Made by a program: the position numbers and the translations under genes | Notes under the pieces: generated by a model | Told to the model about the DNA's origin: nothing | Database searches by the model: none | Seen by the model: the letters and a program-made list of their open reading frames with translations, nothing else | Source of the DNA: Parachlorella kessleri | Taxonomy: Eukaryota; Chlorophyta; Trebouxiophyceae; Chlorellales; Chlorellaceae | Reading direction: 5' to 3' | Assembly (NCBI GenBank): GCA_001598975.1 | Contig: BBXU01000274.1 | Coordinates: 1-64,000 of the forward strand | DNA length: 64,000 nucleotides | In this document: positions 9,655 through 21,800 of the stretch, piece by piece | Layout: each line of letters starts with the position of its first letter | Numbering within the stretch: the stretch's first letter is position 1

Positions 9655-12600
9655 TTAGTCATGGTGACGCTCCCTTGGGGATGCCCTGGGCCGTGGGGAG
9701 GGCCGAGGCGACTTCCGCGGCGACAGCCTCGGTGACCGCTTGGGCGACATCCACCTACTGCTGCTACCGCCTCCCCCGCTTGCGCCCTGATCCTGCTGCC
9801 CTGGCAACCCTCCTGCCGGCTGCTGGGCTGCTGCTGTGCCTGCTGCGCTGCCCTGCTGGGCAGCGGAGCTGTCGCCCCGGAAGCGGGAGGGCATCGGCAG
9901 CCAGGAGGTGCGGGAGTTGGACTCAACAGTGCGCCTGCAAGGCAGCAGGCGAGCATCCCAGTTTCCATTAGAGGCAACCTCATGCTTTGCGACAGTAGTG
10001 GGGGCTACAATCCAATTGCCTGCCACCTTGGTCAGATATACGGTACGGCTGCAGAGCATGCCAACAGAGTAAGGGCCTTTACAAACGCGCGTCAAAGGTT
10101 GGCAACAGCATGCTAGGACACGACCTGACACTCCCAATCTGAGGCGCAAGCTCTTCAAACGAAGGAGGGTGCCACCCAAAGAGCACCGCAAGCCAGTCCA
10201 CCCGCCATCCAAATCCACGCCGCACCTGCGCCCCTCCACAAAGAGCTGTGCGATCTGGCGGGCATACAGGAAGCCGGGCGTGACAATGTCCAGGGACGAC
10301 CCCTCAGGGTTGGTGGGCTCCGAGATCTCTAGCTGGAGATGGGGCCTCCGGGCTGCAGGCTGCTGCTGCTGCGCCTGCTGGGGCGACCCTCCTGCCCCTG
10401 CCCCCGGCTCTGCAAGCTGGCGAGGCACGAACGCCGACACGTGAATAGTCGTGGCAGCAGTACTGTGCCCCGTACCCCCAGCCACCGCCGCAGGTGCTGC
10501 CGCCGCTCCCTCCCCGCCCCCCGGAGGGTCCGCCGCAGCGCCGTTGCCGGTGCCGCTGCCCAGCCCCGCCACCCCGCCCCAGAAGGACTGCTGGGCGGCA
10601 GCAGACAGCGCACCCAGGGTGGAGGTCGACAGCATGCTGTCTGACCTGGAGGGCCCGCTGAAGGGCGAGCCTGCGGCCAGCGGGGACGCGCTGTCGACGC
10701 CTCCTCCTCCTGCCTGGGCTGATGCAAACGCGGCAAAGGCGCTGACGCTGCCAGGGTGGCGGTGGTGGGTGGGCGAGCTCCTCTGGCTGAAGGAGGGGCG
10801 GTGGACGGGCGAGGTCCTGCCCCGGGAGTGGCGCAGGTCCAGGGAGAAGCTGGCGGCATCCCAGTCTGACATCGCCCTGCAGGGGTGCAAATGCGGGGGG
10901 GTATGGACACCTTGGGTGGGGCTGAGCGGCAGGCAAGCGGAGGAGTGCGTCCTGGACGCGCGGCCTGCTGTGTGTGTGCCAAGGCAGCCACGCACCCCGC
11001 AGCACCCACCAGTGCATGTACCACACCCAAGCTTGCTTGGCTCCAGTTTGCGCAAGTTGGGCAGGGCTGACAGAGGAGGCAGTGGTGGCACCCCACTCAC
11101 GCTGAGCGGTGGCTGGTGGGCGAGCCGAGCGTGGAGCCCGGGTAGGACCAGTCGGTGTCCCTCACGGCAAAGCGTGGCGGGGAGCCTCCGGGCCTGACTG
11201 GACCACTGACTACCTCCAGGCGGTGCTTCCTGGGGGACTGGGACCGCGAGGGGGGGCCCCCTGGATAGAAGGGGTGCAGCTGGCGCTGCCGGCGTGAGGT
11301 GGGAGGAGAGCCTGCACACGGAGCACACTGTGACAGTGAGCGGTGGTGCCCCTGACGCTGTGCAGAACTCGAAACTGAGCGCCAAGCCGCGGCCATATCT
11401 CAAACTCTTCATGTGCTGCGGGCCGCAGCGCCAAGGCATGCAAGGCAGAGAGGGAACTGTCTCCCCGGGGCACCACGGCGCCGCTGCCCCTCATACCACG
11501 CCATGCACACCACAAAAACACCTCCTTGAGCTATTCTTGTGCGTGCCCAGTGGCTCACCGTCTTCCGAGGCTGCTGCCGCCAAGCTGCCTTGGTAGCTGC
11601 CGTCCTCCACCGCCACCTCCCTAAGCGAAGGCGCCCCGCTGCCTGGCGGTACCCCACCACCGCCTGACCCCAGCCGGCTGAGTGTGTGCCCCATGTCCGG
11701 GTTTGACCCTGGGTTGCCACCGGCGCTGGCAAGCACGCCCACCCCGCCACTGCCTGCTGGCAGCACGGAGAAGGAGTTGCTGCAGCTGCTGAGCCTGCTG
11801 TGCCTCCCCAGCACCGACGAGTGAGAGACGGAGCCGGCGCGGCGCGCCAGCGGGTGGGATGCCTCCGTAAGACAGTCAGTGGCCTCCGGGAGACAGTCGG
11901 TGGGGTCTCCTTGGAGGCTAGGGGCAGCGCTCATGAGGACTGAGGCCTCCTCTTGGGCTTGCTCCCTGTATGAGCAGGGACGGGCACCATGCTGAGGGCT
12001 TTGCCAGTGAGTGAAGCCAGCTCCCCCAAGCAGGGCTGCTAGGCAGGCCTGGCCTCCTGTGCTGTGCTAGCCCACACTCCAGTGAGGACAGACGTGAGAC
12101 GAGGTGAAAACTCTCGACAGGGGCAGGTGGCTCACAAAGACAGGACAGGTGTACCTGTGCAACCAGGCTCTGAGCCTCTGGCTGAAGCTTCGCTGCGTGA
12201 GGGAGTGCCCCCGCGGCTCCACAGTCTCCATAAAGCTGCGCTCATCAGCCCTGCACCAGCATTTCATCGCAACTAAGCTCATTCATGGGCATGTTGGGGT
12301 GATTCATTCATATAACACAGGTGCATGATCTAAAACTTGCGCAAAGCTTTATGTTGCTATTCGTAGAAGTACACTTGGACTTGTCGCGGTCCCTGCAAGG
12401 CTGGAAGATCAGGCAGTCAACATCTCGCTTGACCTTGATTCACCCCCATGCCCTGTACAACATTACTCACTCACTGTCACATCCCTCGAGAGCCATGCAG
12501 ACCCACCTGCCATCTGCCGTCACAGCAATAGGCGGAAATGCCTTCTCATCCGCTAGACCTGCCGCTGGCACCACTGCCTCAGCTCTGCAAGGCCCATCAT

Positions 12601-12857
12601 AGCCACCATAGCACAACAAGCAGCTGAGGCTCGCACAAGAGGGAGCCCTGGGCTCCACCTGGCTGCTCACGCTGCCAGCCCTCCCCAGGGCAGCTGTGGC
12701 GGTAGCAGCAGGTGCGGCAGCGGCGCAGGCCGCAGCGCGGGCGCTGCGCAGGCTGCCCAGGCGGCCTGGCAGGGTGGTGACGCTGTTGCTGCGGGAGATG
12801 GATGTGAAGACGCGGGGCCGGTTGTGGGCGCAGTGGGGTGTGCGCACGCTGAAGTGT
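9655..12857 (-). other. Disordered Ser/Pro/Arg tail of the receptor cyclase
   Basis: Exons 31-36 encode about 665 residues of low complexity: SRSNSVTTLPGR, SFSQR, RSQSPRKHR, RRPHLQLEISEP and a terminal run of SPKRSPRLSPRKSPRPSP. These are candidate Ser/Pro-directed phosphorylation sites. The link to the cyclase gene rests on splice phase: a CAG|GTGGGT donor at 12507 (phase 2) joins the phase-2 exon 12250-12155 and then 11965-11559. An unspliced reading would instead stop at 12467. Confidence 0.65.
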
Positions 12858-15800
12858 CTGCAGGGGGAGGCATGGACACGGCTAAGAATGAACTGCTTAC
12901 CAGCAGCTCCTGATCTGGCCAGCCATTGGTACCGTGCTCTAGTGTGTTTGCAGGACCATGCTCCGTGCAGGCCAAGGTGCATGAGGCCGGCGCACCTTGT
13001 TTGCATTTCAAAAGATAGTGTACCCAAACCCCAGCAAGCAGGGGTTTGTTGTGGTGCAGTGAGGTTGACTGCTGACCCACTACCCACCCCACTCACCTGG
13101 GCGTCGCTGACGGCTCCGCCTCCGAGCCTACTCGCATGCGCATGGAGAGCAGCCGCGAGAGAGCGCTGCTGGGGGAGCTGAGGCGCACTGCGCCGGGGTG
13201 GGGCTCAAAGTGGCGGTCAAGCGTGGACAGGCGCGCCTGGTACACCAAACGGCTGCCTTCAATGCCCTGCACCAGCAGCAGCAGCACCAGCGCAGCACGT
13301 CCAGACCAGCTCCCACCAGCGGCCCAGGTTGCCCATGTCTACCCAGGCTGCCATCCCTGCCCCTGGCACCCGTGGGAGCCGCCTCCCTTCTTGCTGAGTC
13401 GTCCCCCCTGACCCTCAAGCAGCCCAGCTGTGTCAATACAACCTTACCTCTGCACGATAAGTCCCCTTGACAACAGTCGAGGTGCCATCAAAGACGCGCG
13501 CCCAAGCGTGTGCTCTCGCCAGCTGTAGGCGGCCTCCCCGGCTCAGCCTGGCGTCTGGCTACCTAAGAGTAGACGTCCGCCCAGCCATCACCCACCTTGA
13601 CCTGGAAGTAGCCCAGCTGTGTGAGCTCCACCTCGCCCGCCGGCCCTCCCAGCACGCCGCTGCTGTGGTCCTCGCAGGTCCATACCAGCTCCCGCATGCT
13701 GCCCAGGTGGCCGTGCACCAGGATCTGGCCGGGCTGGGCCAGGGACATGAGCCGGGCAGCCAGGTTGGGCAGCGCACCAAAGTAGTCGGCACGCCCTGCG
13801 AGCAGGGACAGAGAACCTGCCTCATGGTGTAGACGTCTTGCACACTATCTGGCTTGGCTGAGGGTGCCAGCCTGGCAGCCCAGGGCGGGTAGGGCTGCTC
13901 ACCCGCGAGGGTCCTCGCATGGCATCACCTAGCATTTTGGCGGGACCACTTCGCCTGCCGACTCTCTCGCTATGCCATGCCTCTGCCTCTCAGCTGCCCG
14001 CCCCTGCTGCCAGCCCACCCACCCACTCACCTGTGTTCAGCGGTGCCTTGGAGGTTGGTAGCCCGTAGGCCATCCCCATGCGCACCCGCAGCCCCCGCCA
14101 GACCAGCTGCCCTGTCTCGGGGCACACCACCTCCGCGCTTTCTTGCCAGGTCAGCACGGGGTCAGGCCAGGGCAGGCACATCAGGTCCCGCTGCACGTGG
14201 CACCCCCACAGCACGGCGTCATCCAGGGTCCTGCACCAAAAGCAGCAGCCAAACGGGGTGGGTGCTTGCACTCCTAGCAACCGGTGTCTCCAACAAGATC
14301 GATTGTGCTGCGCGATAGCCATACATGGTTGCATATTTAGTGGGGGTGGCCGCAGTGAAGCACATGCAAGGGTACAGACCAATGCCGATATAAACTTATG
14401 GTCCAGCGCTTGGCATGCATGCCCCTCTAACAAAGCCGGCACCTGAATGCCACGGTGATTTTGCCGGCTTCGGGCTCCTTGCACTCATAGCCGTCGTAGT
14501 CGGGCAGCAGCTGGCGCATCAGCTTGACAGCCTTGTTCAGGCCCACATTGTAGGCAGTGATGACCCTGCCGGAGAAAGAGAGGGGATGTTGGAAATAGGA
14601 GGCTGGGGCCACTTTGTGTGAATCTCGACTCTTTTAGTCATGGCAGAGTGTACGAGTTTTGAAGAGGTTGGACGTACATTAGGATGGGTGGACAGCAGCA
14701 TGGCCGGCAGCCTGATGGCTAGCCAAACAGAATGGGAGGGGGGAGAGTTGGTGCATGTGGCAGCCCATTGGCTGGCACCTAGGCAGGGAGCCCCATGAGG
14801 GATGTAACACCGCTCACTGACACACAACCCATTGGCGGTCTGTTTGTTGCATGTGCAAATGCCCACCTGATCATGGTGTCATCGCTGACTGTGTCCTGTG
14901 CCTGCTCTGCCTCCTTGACCTCCGCTGGCTTGCTGACCTGCAGTGGCCACCAAGTTGCCTGTTATTGGTTATGTGCATGTTATGTTACATTTTAAATGTG
15001 TAGGGTGGGCCCGCCAGGAACACCCAATTTATATTCCCATTCTCGTCTTGCTGCACTGCAGAGAGCTGCACCTCCCACCGGCCTCGAGGCAGACACCAAA
15101 AAATAAAAGGCACAGGCAGGCTGACCTTGACAAAGACGATGGCCATGTCACTGTCCACGTCAGGGGCGTCTCTGTAGCCTGCCTCCACCATGCGAGCAGT
15201 GAGGGGTGGCGGGAAGGAGCGCTTGGCCAGCACTGCGGCAAGGGGGCAGAGCAAGAGCCCAAACACCGTCATGCCCAAAGTCCGGGTGACAGACAGGGAC
15301 GCTCCTCACGCATGATAGAATCACAATGAAATCCCAAGTCTAAGCACCATGTTGGAAGATCGCGTCACTTGCGCAAGCCGTGTTCGGGGGCACACCAATC
15401 ACGGGCACCAGTCATATATTAGTCATCACACGGGCACCTATCATGAATGAGAACCCTGTGAATCACGCCCAGCACCCACCAGAGGGCATGACCTCCATGA
15501 GCATGACTGGCTGTGGGAAGGACACCTCATCCAGCACATGGGTGCCCAGGCTAACCACCTGCGCACATGCATTGCGGCCCCGTACCAATTGGTATAGAAG
15601 CCACAGTGTTGTCTAGCAATGAGAGGAGGTGTTCAAGCCGAGGGATTTGAGTCTGGTAGCTTGCACGCAAAATCTACACAAGGCTGCAAGGAGGCCTGGA
15701 CCCACACCCATCAAGGCAGGATACTCACGCATACACACTATGCACAATGCATGATAGCATGCAATCAAAGTGTCAAAGGGCGTATCAATGCACATACTGA

Positions 15801-18800
15801 AGCGGGATTCCAGTGGATACTCTTAGACACACACAGGCGCGCGAGTGCATGTGCCCGCCCGCCCGTGCCTCGGCCACCCAAAACCAAGTCTGGCAGCACC
15901 TGAGCCTGGCCCGGGAGTTGGTCTTGCACGGCCGCCCACGCCGTCTCGCTGACCACCACCTGGCCGCCATGGGTGACCTCGCTGCAGCAGCAAGCCAGCC
16001 AACCTGTGGGTTTCTGTGTGTGTCCACCCTCTCCTGTCCGTTATGCATATGACAAGGCTACAGCAGCCCAGTCAGCTATGTCACCAGGGTATACGGAGCA
16101 GCTGCCTGACAGCCGCCTGCCATGCAGAAGCAAACAAGCGTGCACAGGCTGCTCACCAGGGCACCGGAGGGCGCGAGCGTCGTACCTGAGCAACTTGACG
16201 AACTCCTCCGCCGGCCCCACATAGTCCATAGCCAGCTCCTCGGCTGAGGCCTGCTTGCGTGAGATGGTCTGCAGAGGCAGGACAGGCGAGGCGGGGCAGG
16301 GGCGTCGGACAGGTGGTCGGGTATGTACTACCCAAATGTGGCATGGCACTTGCATATGGAGTGCGAGGTCAGGCCCGAAACTGACTTTGTCCACCGTAAG
16401 GCAAGTCCTTGAACAGGTAAGGAGCTGCTTACGATAAACCTGGTAAGCATGCCATTTTAACCTGCCCAATATGAGCCCATGCCGACCTCTACGGCATCAA
16501 CGTACATGTAGCCTCCACTAAGCGTGCATGCAGCCACTGCCTGCCATCTGCCACCCATGCGCGCTCACCATGCAGGAGTACTCATCGCTCTCATGCACCG
16601 CCATGGCCATGCGCGGCCCCTTGAAGACCAGCCGGTTGTCGGCAGTCACCTCGGCCGGCCCGCTGTAGTCCTGCTGCAGCTCTACCGGCCAATGGGAGTA
16701 CATGAGCAGCGCCTGCCCAGCATGGCAGAAGCGCACAGCGTCCACAGCGCTGCTGAAGACGAGTAGGTAGCACCCCTGCAAGGCAGGATGTGGCACGGCT
16801 TAAGCTGTCAGCGCCCTGGGGTTAGTGGACTAAAAGCGGATAGCTACTACGTGCAGCAGGGCGGGAAGGGATGCAGCTGCGCAGCCCACATGCACCACAC
16901 ACAGTGGTCGCCTGCAGTTCACTGCATGGCATGCCTGCCCAGAAAGCCGTGACTCCAGCAGCTGCACACAGCAGAAACAGGAGTGTCAGGCTCTCACAGG
17001 GGCCTTTCCCAGCAGCCCATCGGCTCCTTCCGCTCTTCTCTTCCACCTGTTCCCCTCACCAGCGGCCCGGCACTACCCCACCTGCGACTCCGACAGGCGG
17101 AAAATGTAGCCCTGGAACTGCTGGGCCACGGTGGCGAGGAGTTCGTACAGGCGTCGCCCCATCGCGCTGCTCACAATGCCAGCCGAGCAGCACTCTAGCG
17201 CTGCAGCAGGCAGCCATGCAAATTGAATTCTGATTTAACACCAAAACTGCACACTGTGCTGTAACAAGAATGCCTTGGCTCTCTTCGTGCCGGCATGCTT
17301 TGGCTGGTCTCAGCTGTCCAAGATTCCAGTGCTGTGGCCGCTGCAAAGTGAAGTCACAATCCTGTCCACTTTGTCACATTCACATCTTCAATTGGTTGAG
17401 GCAACACAACACCTGCAGCAGCCAACCCAAGCTCACCTGTGCGCGCCGACACAAAGGTCAGCAGCCCCTTGCTGCTGCGCGGCATGGGCGGGGGCATGAT
17501 GCACAGGCCCCACCCGCTCTCAACCGGGGCCAGCTCCCTCACAGGGCCCAGCAGGCGCGACAGCGGCTTGCCCAGATACTGGGTGGCCTGCCAGGAGCGG
17601 GTAGCAGGGCCCACCATAGAGTCAGTCAACAGCACAGCAGCCACATGTTTGCATACCACACCCAACCACCGCTCAGGTGTGACCATGCCAGCAAGTTGAT
17701 CATCACCCAGCGGAACTTTCCCAAACATACCACAGCGGGCAGCGCAAGACCGGCAACGGGTTTTCGAGGGCAACAGGGGCCCAGCCCACCACCAGGCCGT
17801 CCTAGCCGGCCGGCTACCTGGTAGATCCAGAGGGGCGCCAGCCAGCCGGGCGCCTTGTAGAGCCCCAGCTGCTCCACCACCGGGAAGTTGGCTGCCGCCA
17901 TGTCCTGCCGCAGCCGCACCCAGGCGTCGTGGGACATGAGCACCTGCTTGGTTAGCGTCAGAGGGAGCAGGAGGAAGAGGGCGATGAGAAAGGGGAGGGA
18001 GAATAGAGTGGCTGCTGGGCTGCCAGGCAAAGGGGCGCTTGTCTAGACCCTAGCTAGCCCAACACTCCATGCTGACTGCCCCTCCTCTCCCGTTCTTTGA
18101 CCATTGAAAGGACAAAAACCGGCTGCACGTGGGCCAGGCCATCTGGGTCCCATCTTCCGCCCTTGTGCTTAGTCATGCCTACTGATCCCCTGATGACTTG
18201 CCTGTTTCCCTCCGTACATTGGCACGGTGCGCCTGCCTTGCTCGCTGTGCTGTGCTTTGCCCTACCTGGCCCCCATGTGCTGCCTCACATAGGTCCCGCG
18301 TGACCTGGAAAGCCGGCCCTGTGAAGATGCGGTGCTTGGTCAGTTGGTGGAGCCTGCAACAGAAATGGCCAGGGTGGCTGTTGTACCCTGGCAGCAAGGG
18401 TATGAGCGAGTGCATGAGGCATGTGGCATGCAGTAAGAAAGTGTGCCAAAAACAAGGGCCATGGAAACTGGCTCCCCAAATGGCCAAAATTACATGCGCT
18501 GCATGAGCGATACCCTGCAGTCCTAATGCCCACCACCGCCGGCAATTGGCAGGGCTGCATCGAACAGCTGCGTCGGACGCGGCAGGGCCCCTTGGCACCC
18601 ACCTCTGCGCGACGGTGCCCTCCAGCGCCCAGTGGACCCCCATGCGGATGCGCGGCCCCCGGAAGATGAGCGAGTCGTCCGGCCCCTTCACCTCCTTGCA
18701 CTTGGGCAGCCGCAGCACCTCGGCCGGCCACTCCTGCTCCATCATCTGCACGCGGCACGCATGGGATGAGGATGAAGTGTGTGCAGGGTTCTTTGTTGGA

Positions 18801-21800
18801 CAAAGCATGGTCAGAATCCCCCGGGGTGTTGCTGCCGGCCGCAGTACACGGTGGCTCCGGGCTGCACACATCCGTTGAGTGTGCTGTGGTGCTTGCTACC
18901 AGGACAGACGGGCGGGCAAGTGGCCTGGGGGTCCCCCCTCACAGGGCAAGCTGCCGCCACAAGCCATGCAACTGCTCCGCCATGTCGGCTGGCAGGCTGG
19001 CATGTGAGGCTCAGGCTTACCTGGTACTGCACGTCAAGGCAGAACTGCACCGCGCTGTGGATGTCTGTGAAAGCCACATGGAAGGCGTCCCCTGCAGAGC
19101 AAACCCCATGACCAAGCAGGGCAGCTTGGACTCCCATGCAAGTGTGAGATACCCTGGTGCCACCTCAGGTGGTATTGAAAGGTTCTGCAGGCCATGCAGC
19201 TGATTGCCTGGGCCCCTGGCCGTGGGCAACTCATGTGTTGTAACTGCTTCCTACAAGGTCTCCTCAACCTTGGACGTTCAACAGGTGGTGCACCAGCCTG
19301 CACACAGGGACTCGCGCAGTGTAAAGCACCCCTTTGCCCGCCCCACGGACCCTCTGTGTTGATCTCGTAGCCGTCGTGCCGCTGGATGAGCTCCCTCAGC
19401 AGGCTGTCGTGCATCTCCTGGACCTTGTCAAAGGACTTGGGGCAGGACGAGGACAGGGCCGTGGAGTCCTCCAGGTCTGCACGGTAGGACTAACAAAGGT
19501 TAGTCGCGCTTTGTTATGTTGTGTGAAGCCTGGCATTGGTTAGAACCAAGTCTGCAATGTGCATGTCAGTTTCAGGTTATCAAGAGATCCCATGGCAATG
19601 TTTCAGCGACCAATCCACGTACAACAGTCAACCAGTAACCCTTCCCACGGCGGCATAGTCTGCTGACCACCCCACATGGCAGTGCCATCGCATGGCAGGA
19701 CGCCCTGGCACAATCTTACCAGTGATGACAAATGCCAGCTCCTTCACCCCCTGCAGGCCCTCTATGTGGCGGTAGGTGGGGTCCCCCAGCTGCTTGACCA
19801 GCCCCGTCATCAGGTACTTGAAGTTCTTGAGCTGGCCACGCAGCTGCTTCCGAGCCACCTGGCGGCGGCGGAACCTGCACTCAGAGTAGAGGAACGACTA
19901 TGGCTTGTTCCTGGACGGCTGTATGGTCACAAACAGTTGCTGACACCCGGGTGAAGAAGGAGTCACCATAGGCAGACGGCTGTGGGGCAGGTGCCGTGGC
20001 GAAGGTCATGCAGCTGGCCATGGATGGCGAAATACGCCCTGGGCAACAGCTCTGCCCACACGGTCGACAGCAGGGCGCCCTGTGGAGAAGTAACTTGGGT
20101 CAGCGCACCTTTCCCTGACGATGTAGACGGTGATGACGGCCACGCAGGCGGAGGTCGCCCCCACCAAGACAGCCACCAGCACCACGACCTTGCTCACGGC
20201 CAGGCCGCTGCTGGTGCCGCCAGACACCACACGCACTGGGGGAGCATCCCTGCGTCAACAGCAGGTCTTAACGGGTGGACTTGCATGGCACTGGGCTGAC
20301 GTTTGTAAGATTTCCCTTGGTGGGTGTGCATGGGTGGATGGGCGGGAGCCTTGGCATACAGACTCATGATGCAGGGCAGTGGTACGTCGCCCTCACGTTG
20401 ACATAGCTGACAGCCTCACTCTTCGCATAGATGACCTAGCCTACAAGGACCTGAATTGCTCACGGCGCCCACCGCCCAGAGAAGTGAAGGCCCAGAGAAA
20501 TGAAGGCACCGCGAGGCCTTCTAGTTGAATGACAGTTTGTATAGGCAAATGCCCACCCACCTGTATCCCTCCAGCCCCGCCCCGTTCATGGCAAAGACCC
20601 GCACAAAGTAGTTGCCGCCCTGCTGGAGGGCCAGGTCTATGATGTACACGCTGCGCTCCAGGCCCACCCGCGTCTTTCCGGTCAGGGGTGGGCCCACATA
20701 GCCCGGGGACCCCTGGCCATCATACTTGAACTCGTGCACCTGCACAGCACAGGTGGCACCCTCTTGCTGTGGATGAGAGCAGGCAGGCGTGAGGTGCAGG
20801 GGTAGACAGGGGCCACTAGCCCGTCATGAACCTCGGCTGCTGAAGTAGCCTGCACTTCCCTGCACCTGCCAGCGAGCTGGCGCCGGCGCAGCCCCATTGT
20901 GTATCCACAGCAGCCAGGCATGTGGCGCAACAGACCTGGAAAGAGTAGCCAACCTTGCCTAAATTACAAAACACACACATACGCGGCTACGCCTCAGCAT
21001 GGCACGCAATGTGACAATAACAATAAAGACCTGGTATGAGTAGTACTGCACGCCCGTCTCCTGGTCCACAAACGCATCCCAGGAGGCGGCCATGCTGTCA
21101 GTGCTGGTCTGGAAGGGCTCGTTGCCCAGGTGCTCCCCGCTGTACACAGCAGACCCAGCAGGCAGCTCTGGCGGGGTCCAGTCCACCTGGCAAACCACAC
21201 ACAGCAAAGTTCAAGCCTGGGTACGCCAGCGTTTGCTACGGTATGACCATTGGATCTTGCTGAACCTCGCATCGCAGGTTGCTGTCAATATATGCATGAC
21301 AGCCTTGATAGCCCAGCTTCTCTGCCACACAGTCATTGTAGGCTCCCATCCGCCCAAACGCATGGCATAGCCACAGCAGGCGCGGCTGGCAGTGACTCCA
21401 TGACGGCACATTCAGCACTACAGCGTCCATTAACCACCAACCTACCAGTCCGCCGAAGCACGAGCAGCCAACAGCTGGTTTGGCCGTCTCATGCTTGCCG
21501 CTGGCGACGCTCCCACCCTACAGGCTCACCCCACCCCAGCCCCACGAAGCCAAGCCTGGCTGCTCACCAGTATGGCCTCGCTGCTCAGGGTAGTCGCCAG
21601 CTGCACGCCCGCATCGTTAATGCCTTGCACCACCACATAGTACTGCTGGCCTTGCTTCAGCGTGACCTGCTCCAGCTGGGTGTCCACGTAATAGACGGTG
21701 CGGTTCACCCAGCCGCTGGCATTCTGCACGCAGAGGCACAGCCACGCGACTGAGAAGCACGTCAGCTGAAGCACAGCACACCTTCCCAGAAAGGCACCTT

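Noticed and set aside
11491..11934. Separate gene starting MSAAPSLQGD on the minus strand
   Set aside because: The frame is open upstream to a good acceptor at 11966, and its phase (2) matches the preceding exon 12250-12155, so it reads as an internal exon of the receptor-cyclase gene.
12467..12506. End of the receptor cyclase at TGA 12467
   Set aside because: The donor CAG|GTGGGT at 12507 is strong and five further exons join in perfect phase. The early stop is kept only as a possible isoform.
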